Positions 1-8,627 of a DNA stretch of 26,068 nucleotides are shown one piece after another. The DNA is from Spirogloea muscicola (Eukaryota; Streptophyta; Zygnematophyceae; Spirogloeales; Spirogloeaceae), in contig WELB01000447.1 in the NCBI GenBank assembly GCA_009602725.1, positions 1 to 26,068 on the forward strand, read 5' to 3'. A program made the translations under genes and the position numbers. How positions within the stretch are numbered: position 1 is the first letter of the stretch; the number at the start of each line of letters is the position of its first letter. The notes beneath the pieces are model-generated. The model had not been told where the DNA came from. It was given only the letters and a program-made list of their open reading frames with translations, and did not search any database.

Positions 1-971
1 CCTCCAGACCTCGCCGGCGGCCGCCGGGGCGCCCCGCCCAAGGCCGAGAAGCTGGTGCCGTTTCACCGCGGTGAGGCCGACGCGGCGCGCCGCCGCCACG
101 CCGGCTGCCCCCTCGTCCTCTGCGGCAAGTCCATGGGCTCCCGGTGCGCACCCCTTGCTCCGCAGCACCCCCCTGGCTATGCAGCGGTCGGGTCTGCCAC
201 CAGCTGCTTCTGCAGATTTCGTTGGCATTGCGGCAATTGGGCAGCGCTTCTAGTCTTCTGAGCGAGCACCCAATGGCCCTTTGGGGCATATTGTGGCCGC
301 AGAGTGGGCTGCATGGTCGCGGCAGACGCTGGGGCGGGCATTGCTGCCGTCGTCTGCCTAGGGTACCCCTTGAAGGTACGTCAAGGTGCGAGGATCATCA
401 GACCTGCCCCCGCAAGCACACACATCCAAGCATATTCATCTGTGCGAGCAGTGTGCCGATCGAGCCGGGCTTGCCAAGAGCGCAGGGCATGAATGGCATG
501 CTGCGGGACACGACACTGCTGGACGTCAAGTTCCCAACACTCTTCGTCCAGGTCTTAAGACCATCCCTGAACTCCATCGGCTGAAGCAATTTGGCGCGCT
601 GAGACCAGGATACTAGCTGCAGGCGGCCTTGGCGACTATTGTCCCATCTGCTGACTACGGTCTTGGCGCTTGCAGTACTTACGTCCAATCAAATACATGG
701 ATGTTAGCCTGCTGCGGCAGAGCAGCAGCTGTTGACTTTCGCCAGGGCTGTGGCGCTGCAGGGTAGCAAGGACGGCATGTGCCCGCTCGACAAATTGCAG
801 GAGGTGCAGACAAAGTTGGTGGTTGCAAACGAGTTGCGCATTGTGGATGGTGGCGACCACAGCCTCAAAGTGGGTGCAAAGCAGCTCAAGGCTGCCGGCG
901 AGACTCAGGCATCGCTGGACCTCAAGGTTGCCAAGGATATCGCTGACTTCTTGGCAAAATCACTCGCATGA
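1..971 (+). CDS. TEX30/KANSL3-type alpha/beta hydrolase, 5' end outside the window
   Basis: The 3' part of a serine-hydrolase-fold protein of the TEX30 family (dienelactone-hydrolase-like); its substrate is not established. Four exons join in phase: 1-143, 303-375, 486-551 and 762-971 (stop TGA at 969). All introns are GT-AG, although the donor after 551 (GTCTTA) is weak. The frame is open from base 1, where the family motif APPKAEKLV is visible, so the start lies upstream. The nucleophile elbow GKSMGSR is split across the first junction. It is followed by VVCLGYPLKG, then GSKDGMCP with the presumed catalytic Asp, and DGGDHSLK with the presumed catalytic His, in the family order. The protein ends FLAKSLA, as plant and algal relatives do. 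The fold and family are secure. The function is unknown beyond hydrolase similarity; the related KANSL3 is a chromatin-complex subunit, but nothing here shows that role. Confidence 0.9.
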
Positions 972-1534
972 TGGCCTGCATGCTGCAGAGGCTTGGGAGT
1001 ACTAAGCGCTATTCTAAGCGCAATTTGACAAGGAGCGGAGTGGCAACTTTGCTCACACTCGCCAAGGCCAGATTTGAATGTCTGTCAGGTTGGGATCACA
1101 GGACTGATTACCAGAACGATCGTTGTTGTGCTGCACGTCAGCAGCATTGGAAGATGACTCACATACATCTGAGCATGCCATAATTGTATCATTTTGCTGC
1201 TGCAGACTGGCCATCCTATCTGAGCGGTTCACAGGCTCAAAACTTGAAATATGCATGACTACTGAGCAACACAGCCACCTCGGACAGAATTGAGTATACA
1301 AATGGACATATCGATTCATTATGTGATGGATATCGTATCTAGCTACAAATTTCACCTAGCTGATGGGAGCAACTCTACCTTGAGGTTTCTTTACAAAGGA
1401 TAACCTTCAAAGTTGAAGAGCTCAAGCTTCTGTTGCTGCTGTCTCCCTGCTGTTGGAATATCCAAGATTCCAAAAGACCAAAAAGTCTCATGGTGCTTTC
1501 TCCTGGGCGTGGTCTGGAGCTACACGGCTCAGTA

Positions 1535-1706
1535 CTAAGTGCAGGGCACATTGTGCTGTAATTTTCTGTAGGTAAATTTGTTGCTCGCCCCAAAAGCTAA
1601 ATTTGTTGCTCGCCCCAAAAGACCGTCAAGAAGTCTTGTCCTAATGCTTTCTCCTCAGCACTTACGGCCTCTATGGCCCAACACTAAGTGAAGGGCACAT
1701 TGTGCT
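1535..1706. repeat. Diverged tandem duplication, period about 149 bases
   Basis: A 23-base block at 1535-1557 recurs at 1684-1706 with one mismatch (CTAAGTG then GGGCACATTGTGCT). The preceding bases share weaker blocks such as TGCTTTCTCCT. This suggests an old duplication of about 149 bases downstream of the hydrolase gene. Confidence 0.6.
1573..1621. repeat. Perfect 24-base direct repeat, two copies
   Basis: The unit at 1573-1596 (starting TAAATTTGTTGCTCG) is repeated exactly at 1598-1621, with one base between copies. It lies inside the larger 149-base duplication, so it is a younger event. Confidence 0.85.
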
Positions 1707-2013
1707 CCGCACTAACAATAACAATCTGCCTGAAACAGTCACGTCAGATATCTGGTCGAGATTAACTGGTAATTCCAATCTTCTTGGCTGTCACGGTGCA
1801 GGGAGCATAAATGCCGAGGAACAGCTTCGCAGACAACTATGTGCAGACAGTATGCCATGCATAACAGGCTGACACCGGCAGTACTGGCTGGCAACTTCAA
1901 TGTAGGTTAGTCAGCGACACTGAAAAGCAGGGGAAAACTTTGGACTAAGATTTGAAATGTGGGAAAATTGAGGTATGAAGTAGCCCTGTGCTAATGTAGC
2001 ACCTTGGGGAGTA

Positions 2014-2032
2014 TTACAAGGAGGAGCTTACA
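2014..2032 (-). promoter_or_regulatory. Two TGTAA motifs, possible polyadenylation signal of the PLATZ gene
   Basis: On the minus strand TGTAA occurs at 2032-2028 and again at 2018-2014, about 210-230 bases past the PLATZ stop codon. TGTAA is the usual green-algal polyadenylation signal. A five-base motif can occur by chance; the doubling and position make it plausible. Confidence 0.4.
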
Positions 2033-2243
2033 GAGGGTTTGAGCAAAAACCACGAAATTCCATGCAAGCAGAGAAGCTCAGAAGCATTGACTAAGCCTAG
2101 ACCTACACTATCTAGTGCTAATTCTGTCATTCTATTGCACAACATCAAGCGGCTGGCCAAGTGCTGAAAGCCCTGTAAGGTTGCCAGCGCGACCGTGCAG
2201 CGGGTGCAATGCGCGGAGGGTGCGACGCGCAGAGGGAGGGGCC

Positions 2244-3329
2244 TCAGACCAATGGTGCCCGGTGTGGGACGCCCTTGCGGCGGTGTAACCTCCACGAATG
2301 CTCCATGCTGTCGCTTTGCGTGGGCGTGCAGGGGTGGAGGACGGGACTGCTGGGTGCAGATGCAGCTTCCAGCAGTGGGGGCAGCGGCACCATGTCAAGG
2401 AGCTTGCTGGGCGTCATCCGCCGCCGCTTGGATGACGGCGAGGGCGGCGCCCAGAAGCCCCCGCCGGAGCTGACCTCCGGCTCCTCCAAATGCCGGGCAT
2501 GGCCGTGGCCGTGGCAGTGTCTGGCAGCGCCGTCGCCGCCGCTGCTGCCGCCACCGCCGCCGGCCTTGCCACCGCCCGGCCGCGGCTGCATGGTGAGGTC
2601 GTCGCCGCCGCCGTCAGGGCGCGCCAATGCGGCGAGCTTGCAGCCGAGGGAGCAGAAGCGGCAGGCGTCGAGGAGCGTGCGGCGGCAGCTCTCGCAGGCG
2701 TAGGGCGCGCCCTTGACGGGGTGCTTCTGGGGCCGGCCATTGAGAAACACGATCTTGGCGCTGTTGATCACGTACACCTGGATGGCAGCCAGGTCCAGGT
2801 GCCGCCCAATGTCGGCCACGCGCACGACGTCGTGGTACGAGGAGCGACGGATCTGGAGCGCGGCGTGGCCAGCATGCTGCCGCGCCACGCAGGCCTGGCA
2901 CAACGCGCCGGCGCCGGGCGCGCACTGCACGCAGAAGAAGTTGCGCTCGCTCTTGTGCGTCGCCGCGTGCGCCGCGCACGGCACGAAGAAGTCCGCGCGC
3001 AGCAGCGCGGGCAGCCACGGCGGGCCCTCGCGCGGCAGGCTGTCCTCGGCCGCCGGCGGCAGCTGCGACACGCCCACGCCGCCGCCGCCGCCGCCGCCGC
3101 CGCCGTCTCCGATACCACAAGCGGCAGCACAGGCGGCGCCGTCGCCAGCGCCGATGTGAGCGCGTACCGCAGCCAGCTCGTGGCGCCGCCGCTGATGCAG
3201 AGGATGCGAAAGCAGGCTCTGCCAGGTTGCTGCGGAGGCGCCAGCAGAGGTGAGCCGCAGGGCCCACAAATTGGGCTCTGGTTTAACCAGAGCCAACAGG
3301 TAGTCTGCTTGTACTTTTGCCTCTCTCAA
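2244..3329 (-). CDS. PLATZ: PLATZ-family zinc-dependent AT-rich-DNA-binding transcription factor
   Basis: A single open frame of 361 codons on the minus strand. The PLATZ core starts at WLPALLRADFFVPC (about residues 105-118). The first zinc cluster reads C118, H121, C133, C136, C144, C147, H152, H155, matching the family spacing. Next come QIRRSSYHDVVRV (159-171), VYVINSAKIVFLNGRP (185-200) and a second Cys cluster (C212, C215, C223, C226, C230). The C-terminal half has a poly-Gly stretch, a His-rich patch (271-280), a KRRR nuclear-localisation-like cluster (301-304) and the conserved tail RRKGVPHRAP (350-359), which supports the stop. PLATZ proteins bind A/T-rich DNA and mostly repress transcription in plants. 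The first 100 residues are low in family similarity and contain nine glycines from a CCG run. The true start could be further in or in another exon, because the first 30 codons span a perfect palindrome. Confidence 0.9.
   Translation of the reverse strand: MREAKVQADYLLALVKPEPNLWALRLTSAGASAATWQSLLSHPLHQRRRHELAAVRAHIGAGDGAACAAACGIGDGGGGGGGGGVGVSQLPPAAEDSLPREGPPWLPALLRADFFVPCAAHAATHKSERNFFCVQCAPGAGALCQACVARQHAGHAALQIRRSSYHDVVRVADIGRHLDLAAIQVYVINSAKIVFLNGRPQKHPVKGAPYACESCRRTLLDACRFCSLGCKLAALARPDGGGDDLTMQPRPGGGKAGGGGGSSGGDGAARHCHGHGHARHLEEPEVSSGGGFWAPPSPSSKRRRMTPSKLLDMVPLPPLLEAASAPSSPVLHPCTPTQSDSMEHSWRLHRRKGVPHRAPLV
3077..3106. repeat. CCG trinucleotide run encoding poly-Gly
   Basis: An almost uninterrupted CGC/CCG run within the PLATZ frame. 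Read on the minus strand it gives about nine consecutive glycines (residues 76-84). Such a microsatellite is likely to vary in length between strains. Confidence 0.85.
3274..3294. repeat. Perfect 10-bp inverted repeat with one-base centre
   Basis: GGCTCTGGTT and its exact complement AACCAGAGCC flank a single T. Two further TT/AA pairs could form outside a one-base bulge. It lies at codons 12-19 of the longest PLATZ reading frame, a place with no visible family similarity, so it may be untranslated leader or a dyad binding site. Confidence 0.8.
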
Positions 3330-4339
3330 AGGGTAGAGGTTCTCCGCTTAGGTTCTGCTCAGAGTCACTTAGTGGTGCTGGGTGAAGTCAATGCTTTGAA
3401 GGATTCCGGGTGGTTATCTCCTTCATACCAATTCTGCCTATAGTCACTAGATGAAGCTGAGTGAAGTCACGGCTGTGTAGGCTTGCAGGTGGTTTACTCT
3501 GGCACTCAGGTGTCTGCCAGGGATTGGGAACGCAGATGAAGTGAACTAAGTTGAAGCTTGTTAGAGTGCTGATTTGCCTGCCATCTGGTATTCTCTTGCA
3601 CAGGCAGGCAGCGCATGCCACGACTGGCTGGTAGTCGTCACTGCTGTCCCTACGGCCACCATCACCGTTGTCAGAGCGTGGCTGGGCGGCCAGGGGCGTA
3701 TCTGGTCCCAGCAGGCCGTGAAGGTGCACCGCAGCCAGGACTTATATAGCTGAAGTGTGTATTAGCCAGTCAGCCCGTAACATACAACTTGCTGGCACGA
3801 TGAACGTCTTGTTGCTCGGCCCCTCTGCAGTAGCTGCGTCTCCTGTAGCACTTCTGCAGTATGAAGTAATTGAAAGATGGCAACTCCCCCGATCGACATT
3901 GACTTATGGCCAGACCTTGCAGCCATGCTTTTGGCGGCTCCCCACTGGGCTTATATTTGATATATTTTCTTTTTGATGTGCTGGACGAGCTTATGCACTG
4001 ATGCCAACAGGCGGGTACTGCGTTGTGACCAAAAGGACGGGCCAATGTGGCCCATGTTCTTTAACTGCCAATATGGCACCATCTCAATTGCGAACTAGCA
4101 AAATATCGATGTGCCCTCTCTCCCCTCTCTACCTCTCGCTGTTGCCCCCTGACCACCAGCACATACTCCCTCTACCTCCCATCTCAATCTGTCCGGCTTA
4201 AACCCAACTTAACCCCTCTCAATGCTTCTACCAAAATGCCTGAGGGCCGCCTTCCTGCCATCTAAGTCATGCAACTATACCATTACCATTACCATTTCAA
4301 AGTGCTTGCCAGGAGTTCATCCTGACTTCATTCGCCAGC
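3330..4339. other. Spacer upstream of PLATZ; diverged duplication and no clear gene
   Basis: About 1 kb. Bases 3363-3420 and 3444-3500 are similar over almost 60 bases, by eye about 70 percent, sharing AGTCACT, GTGAAGTCA and GGTGGTT; this is an old tandem duplication with a period near 81. The rest should hold the PLATZ promoter and the 3' region of the gene that ends at 4340. Open frames here are short and unlike known proteins. Confidence 0.5.
4279..4296. repeat. (ACCATT)3 microsatellite
   Basis: Three perfect copies of ACCATT, just downstream of the minus-strand frame ending at 4340. Confidence 0.85.
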
Positions 4340-5078
4340 TCAATGGTCCTCACGCTTGACTCCCGCCACCGCCGGCGCCGCCGCCGTGACCACTGCGGAC
4401 GATGGTTCCGGGGGTGCTGGCGGCTTCCGGTCGGGGTTGTAGACGCTGTAGTCCCCAAATTCTCGGTGGCCGCTGCACCACAGGCATGCCTATCTGGGCC
4501 GCTTTACATTGCTCCTCCAACAGAGGCTGCTATATTAGCATGCCAACTTACTCAAGACCCTTATGAGCTGTGAAACCAGACTTGACTCTTCGTGAAGTCG
4601 GCCTCTTGATTCCAGGACTGACGAGAAGAAGCACATCATGTGGGCAGTCTCATGAGCAGCATACCAATGTGGTTTTTTTCTCAGAAAGATGTAAGCACAA
4701 ACTGTTGCACAATTACTAGGGTAGCAGGATTCCACGGGAAGCATGGACCAGGTGGTCATATAGTGGTGGAGTGTGCACGAAGACAACGAGCTTCATCTAG
4801 CATTGATGTTTATGGCTTTGACCATACCTGTGCTCAACGGCCCAGCCGGCGGGCAGGAATCGCGGGCGCACGGCTGCCACGAACGTGCTGCGCCATACCT
4901 GGGAGAAGACGCGCAGCGCGCCCTCGCCGCCCGACGCCAGCAGCACGCCCACAACACGCCGCCCGTGCTCCGAGTGGCCCAGCGGCGCCTCCGCCTCCCG
5001 TCGGGCCGCCGCCTCTGTGGCACTGCCGAACCTCGGGCCCGGGAGTATCGCCGCCACAGTCGACGGCAATGACGTCTG
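4340..5078 (-). CDS. Putative two-exon gene of unknown function, 5' end unresolved
   Basis: I do not recognise this protein. A minus-strand frame at 5078-4828 is GC-rich like the first exons of neighbouring genes. It sits between an acceptor (CTCCTGCAG) and a donor (CACAG then GTATGG). It joins in phase to 4472-4340, which ends with TGA. The visible product is about 127 residues and includes GRRVVGVLLASGGEGALRVF, then WRSTFVAAVRPRFLPAGW. The join yields VEHSGHREFGDYSVYNPDRK, followed by a Pro/Ala-rich tail ending VKREDH. The smooth phase and the protein-like composition argue for a gene. No ATG is visible in the first exon, so it probably has an upstream exon. LLASGGEGALRVF resembles the end of a WD40 repeat, but a single such match is not enough to assign a family. 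Confidence 0.4.
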
Positions 5079-5540
5079 CTGCAGGAGCTCCCTCCCCCCT
5101 TGCTTGGCTCCACAGTTCTTCAACTGCGCTCCACATTTGTTCCCTGTAGCTCTCTCGCCTTCTTCCTGCAGCTCAAGCTGAAGGCTCTGGCCTCGACTGT
5201 CCACGCCACACAGTGATGCCAGGCCGTTCACACTGTCAGTAACTCTGTGGTGATCCGCTTGTCCAGCCAGGCGCAACTTGCCATGCTCCGTGAAACTAGT
5301 AAGATCATCGTCGTGGCCTCCAGCTCCCGTGATCTGTCCTCCTTCCTGCCTCAGTGTTCCTCCTACCAACCCAGCATGTGCAGCGGCTTGGTCGTCCGTC
5401 TTGCCAGCCAGCGATGCAGCCCGCCGCAGGCCNCTCAGGCTAGTGCCTTGCACCAGAAAGCTGGGCGAGCTCTAGTAGGTGGCAGAAGGGCTCCGTTCCT
5501 GGCATCTAGTATTCATGCATTGAGTAGTGACCTTTATGTT

Positions 5541-5567
5541 TTGACCCGTGGTTATTGAGCGGGTCAA
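5541..5567. repeat. 8-bp perfect inverted repeat, 11-base loop
   Basis: TTGACCCG at 5541-5548 pairs with CGGGTCAA at 5560-5567. The 5' flank resembles bases around 5990-6025 (ACCTTTATGTTTTGACCCG against ACCTGATGTTGCTCACCCG), which lack the second arm. This hints at two diverged copies of one longer sequence. Confidence 0.6.
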
Positions 5568-5841
5568 TCTGCTGTAGGTTATGTAGATTTTTAGATGTGC
5601 TTGCCTTTGTACCTGGCCATTTGGCCTACATTTCTTTCTAATACACGATCTCTTTTCTTGGAAGGGGGGTTGCCGAGTTGACCATCCTTCGTGGTACTTG
5701 CTGCTTCGTTGTGTGTTTCAGCGCTTTCCAGCAGCTCGTCTTTTCAGATCTGCGGCTCCTCACTCGTGGTCATTGAGTGGTACGTGCTCCCCCAGTGGCA
5801 CATTCGTAGTTTGGCCCCATCGAACCTTGTCAATAGTCTTC

Positions 5842-5861
5842 GGGCTGGCTTATCACAGCCC
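5842..5861. repeat. GGGCTG/CAGCCC hairpin repeat, copy 1 (plus orientation)
   Basis: Six-base arms at 5842-5847 and 5856-5861 with an 8-base loop. The upstream flank ACCTTGTCAATAGTCTTC is shared with the copies at 6215 and 7701, so this is part of a longer dispersed sequence and not a chance dyad. Confidence 0.65.
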
Positions 5862-6108
5862 TTTTCGTTTCTCGCCGGGACCTCATCTTGTCCTTCAACG
5901 CTCACTCGCTCATGCCGTCCACTCGCGCGCGGGCCGTGCTCTTGTTGCTGCTTCTGGGTCTCGCCCGGCTGCATCTTTTCCAGCCTCGAGCTACTCTGAC
6001 CTGATGTTGCTCACCCGCGGGTATTGAACTTCGTGTGAATCCGTCATGTCTAGTTGTCTAGATGCCTAGCTAGTGTTGGAGCTCTTTGGATATTGTCCAT
6101 TCTTTTTT

Positions 6109-6126
6109 GGCTGGCTTCTGCCAGCC
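6109..6126. repeat. Hairpin repeat, copy 2 (plus orientation)
   Basis: GGCTGG and CCAGCC arms with a six-base loop. The flank CATTCTTTTTTGGCTGGCTT closely matches that of the copy at 21697, including the T run before the stem and the CCCCT after it. Confidence 0.6.
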
Positions 6127-6214
6127 CCTCTCTTCTATGGGCGAGCTCATCTTCTTACCCCCAGGGAGAGTCCACTTCTCTTTCCGGCGCCTTTGAACCT
6201 TGTCCAGTCTTTTC

Positions 6215-6240
6215 GGGCTAGCTTTCTTCTTTCACAGCCC
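6215..6240. repeat. Hairpin repeat, copy 3 (plus orientation)
   Basis: GGGCT and AGCCC arms with a longer pyrimidine-rich loop. The preceding GAACCTTGTCCAGTCTTTTC matches the flank of copy 1. Confidence 0.55.
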
Positions 6241-6597
6241 TCTCACCACCTTTGGAGGGGCTTGATTGTCCTTGAAATGAGAGTCGCCCTTGTGCGGCAG
6301 CAGCTCCGCTCCCCTGTGGAGGAGGTCCTTGCCAGAAGTCTGGCAATAGCATGTGAAAACGTACGGACAAGAAAGGTGCACATAGGTGGACGAGAGATGG
6401 ACCAGAGGACAGTGGCTGAGGGTGGCCGTAAGTCTGAACGAAGCCCCGTAAGAGGTAGTGGCAAGAAGAAGCTACTCTGAAGGGGGCGATATGTCGAAAG
6501 GCCAGCTCAAAGGAATGGACAAGGTTCAGTCGTTCGAGAGGTCGGCCTGAATAAAGGTGTGAACGAGAGCTGAGCCGAGCAATGTTTAGATTCAGAG

Positions 6598-6855
6598 TTG
6601 AAGTTGCATTCGCAGACGCACTCGCACTTAGACATCAGCGCCGCAGTAGACTCGCCTATGGCGCTGCCGTCACCTTTTGGCACCAGCCAGCACATGTCTC
6701 CAGAGGGAAGCAGCCACGGACTCCAGGCTGCGAGCTGGCAGGAGCTGCGGCGACTGCTGCGGTGGCAACAGCCGCCGGGCTGCGCCTCTCTCTCGGGCTT
6801 CACCGAGGATTTCCCGAGGATCCGCGGGCCTAGGGAAGGCCTGTGGTGGGCATGA
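6598..6855 (+). CDS. Unidentified small open frame, possible orphan first exon
   Basis: An 85-codon frame whose second half (from the internal ATG at 6658) is GC-rich with mostly G or C in third positions, like the first exons of the confident genes nearby. Its predicted residues include SWQELRRLLRWQQPPG and SGFTEDFPRI. It has no recognised homology. A possible splice donor near 6844 (GTGGGC) would allow continuation, but I could not find a following exon. It may be a small gene, a remnant first exon left among repeats, or chance. Confidence 0.25.
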   Translation: MKLHSQTHSHLDISAAVDSPMALPSPFGTSQHMSPEGSSHGLQAASWQELRRLLRWQQPPGCASLSGFTEDFPRIRGPREGLWWA

Positions 6856-6873
6856 AAGGAGAGGAGAAGATGC

Positions 6874-6904
6874 AGCTATCTCAGTACAATCTGCTGAGAT
6901 AGCT
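6874..6904. repeat. Perfect 11-bp inverted repeat, 9-base loop
   Basis: AGCTATCTCAG at 6874-6884 and CTGAGATAGCT at 6894-6904 form a perfect stem 19 bases after the stop of the small frame ending at 6855. It could fold in RNA or mark the end of an element. Confidence 0.8.
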
Positions 6905-6922
6905 CACTCAAAGTAAGGCAAT

Positions 6923-6941
6923 GGCTGTGAGAGGCCAGCCC
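6923..6941. repeat. Hairpin repeat, copy 4 (minus orientation)
   Basis: Read on the minus strand: GGGCTGGCCTCTCACAGCC, the same core as the other copies with one arm base lost. It lies 18 bases after the 6874-6904 dyad. Confidence 0.55.
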
Positions 6942-7681
6942 AATATCAGGAGACGGAGGCCAAGTCGAGCAAGTAATGTTCAGGCGGGATCTAGTGCAAA
7001 GAAGATAAGGATAGGGCTGCACAAAGTGAAGACCTTGGCTTAGAGGGGCTAAGTTACCAGGGCGAAAGCAAACCTGTAAGGGCTTTTTAGACTCACGAGA
7101 GTGCACATACAGATCCAACAGACTTACTTGGGGAGCCGGAGCACCGCCACAGATGCCAGTGGCGTCGCTTAGTGCTGGCCCTGTATGCTAATGAATGGCC
7201 AATGCCAAGGAGAGCTGCAAATGGAACACAAGTTGCTTCCTGTGACTAACAATTCACGCCTGCAGAATGCTAGTATGCCACAAGCTGCCCCCCCCCCCGA
7301 CTACGAAGGCACGCGAAATACAAGTGGGCCATACGATGGAGGGCGCACGCCCGTCACGAGGCTTGTGGCGGCTCGATGACCTTGCCCGTCATTATCTCTA
7401 TCTGGCTGGCCTTCTACAGCAACGGCCCCCTAGAAAAGCTTCCTAGCTTGATCTGCCAACAGCTAGGTACACGGTCATGTAGCAATAGAGCACATTGGCT
7501 TTCCACCAAATCAAGAAAACATCACACCTTCTTTGTGCCCAACCTTGCATGGAGCTGCTAATGGGGTTGGACTGGAGCAGCTGACCGAGCTGAGTGGGCC
7601 TCGTCTCAGTGGCACCTTGCGCACCACCTTACCCCGTGTATCTTGTTAGCTGGCAAGAGGTGGCACTCCCAATGGGGGCAA

Positions 7682-7701
7682 GGGCTGCGACAAGCCAGCC
7701 C
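7682..7701. repeat. Hairpin repeat, copy 5 (minus orientation)
   Basis: On the minus strand, GGGCTG and CAGCCC arms with an 8-base loop, preceded by ACCTTTGTCAATTCTT as in copy 1. About 100-130 bases further upstream in the repeat both copies also share GGCTCCTCACTCGT, so the homology extends well beyond the hairpin. Confidence 0.65.
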
Positions 7702-8060
7702 AAGAATTGACAAAGGTCTGGAGGGGCCGACAAGCGTGTAGCAGCTACAAAGGGGCCTGAAGATGCTATGGCAGAAACAGGGGGAGGATGGATCACTCAG
7801 TAGTAAACGAGTGAGGAGCCTCAGACCCGACAAACTAGCTGCCGAAAAACTATCCCCATCTAAGAGAGCCACTGCGCCCAAGTGAGACTGCTCTCGCTGG
7901 TAGCACATTGACGGCTTTGAAGGCCAGCCAAACTGTGTACAAGGGACTTTGTGTGAGAAATGTCTCATATAACTGAAGCTCGCCCCACGAGGGGCCGCTT
8001 AATATCCCCTCGTCAGCTAGACGAAGAAGTGAAACAGGAACCACAGCTTCCTGTCCGAAC

Positions 8061-8079
8061 GGCTGGCTATCAAACAGCC
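8061..8079. repeat. Hairpin repeat, copy 6 (plus orientation)
   Basis: GGCTG and CAGCC arms with a 9-base loop (GGCTGGCTATCAAACAGCC). The core resembles copy 1, but the flanks are more diverged. Confidence 0.45.
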
Positions 8080-8627
8080 ACTAATACTGCCGCTTCTACT
8101 GGGCAAAACGCTACCCAAAGCTGACGTACGGGTCTTCTCTTTGCTCTTATCCGTGGCCGCATCCGGCACGTCTCATGGCTTCGGTCATGTACAAGCGGGG
8201 AACTTACAGTGACGCTTGCCCTTCTTGCGCCTTGGAATATACATGCAAGCCTATCCCGCCCTCTGGAGGGCAGTAACTGAAGAGGGGCCGCTGAAGTCCA
8301 GCACCGACGTGGTGCACCCTTGGAGACGTCATACAGGTCCTCAGCCCTCTGATCAAAGCTTGGCAAATACAGGTCGATGCAGATTGACAAGAGCAGCTCA
8401 ATCAGGACAATAGAGTCTCTCATATTGAGATTGAGGCGACGGCAGAATCTAGGTGGTGTCATTCCACGTTCGAACAGCTCGGTCGTTGTCTGTTTAGACA
8501 TGCCCACACTTTCTAAACAAAGACAATTGAAGTCTGCGAGTAGGAAGGGCTGCATTCCAAGATTTCTTCTCTGCTCTTCCAACGCAAGGGACCAGGGGTT
8601 CAGACAAGTGGCAGGCGCGCTCTGCAA
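8070..8627 (-). CDS. Unidentified 185-codon open frame
   Basis: The longest uninterrupted frame of the gene-poor region. The predicted protein has a hydrophobic stretch (about residues 70-90, including IVLIELLLSICIDLYL) and a basic C-terminal third. I do not recognise it. No splice partners, poly(A) motif or GC-rich first exon were seen, and its start lies in a region without promoter-like features. It may be a degenerate piece of a mobile element or a chance frame. Confidence 0.2.
   Translation of the reverse strand: MQSAPATCLNPWSLALEEQRRNLGMQPFLLADFNCLCLESVGMSKQTTTELFERGMTPPRFCRRLNLNMRDSIVLIELLLSICIDLYLPSFDQRAEDLYDVSKGAPRRCWTSAAPLQLLPSRGRDRLACIFQGARRASVTVSSPLVHDRSHETCRMRPRIRAKRRPVRQLWVAFCPVEAAVLVAV

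Larger units (their letters stand above)
972..2243. other. Intergenic spacer between convergent TEX30-like and PLATZ genes
   Basis: About 1.27 kb in which only short frames without recognisable domains occur on either strand. It should contain both 3' untranslated regions. It holds the two repeat structures at 1535-1706 and the PLATZ-side TGTAA motifs at 2014-2032. No RNA gene was recognised. Confidence 0.6.

Noticed and set aside
1535-1706. Tandem repeats considered as a CRISPR-like array or telomere-related repeat
   Set aside because: Only two copies, no regular spacers, and no TTTAGGG-type units; the context is eukaryotic.
2490-3443. 317-codon plus-strand frame opposite PLATZ
   Set aside because: It is the antisense by-product of GC-rich codons. 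It has no domain, while the minus strand has the full PLATZ zinc clusters and C-terminal tail.
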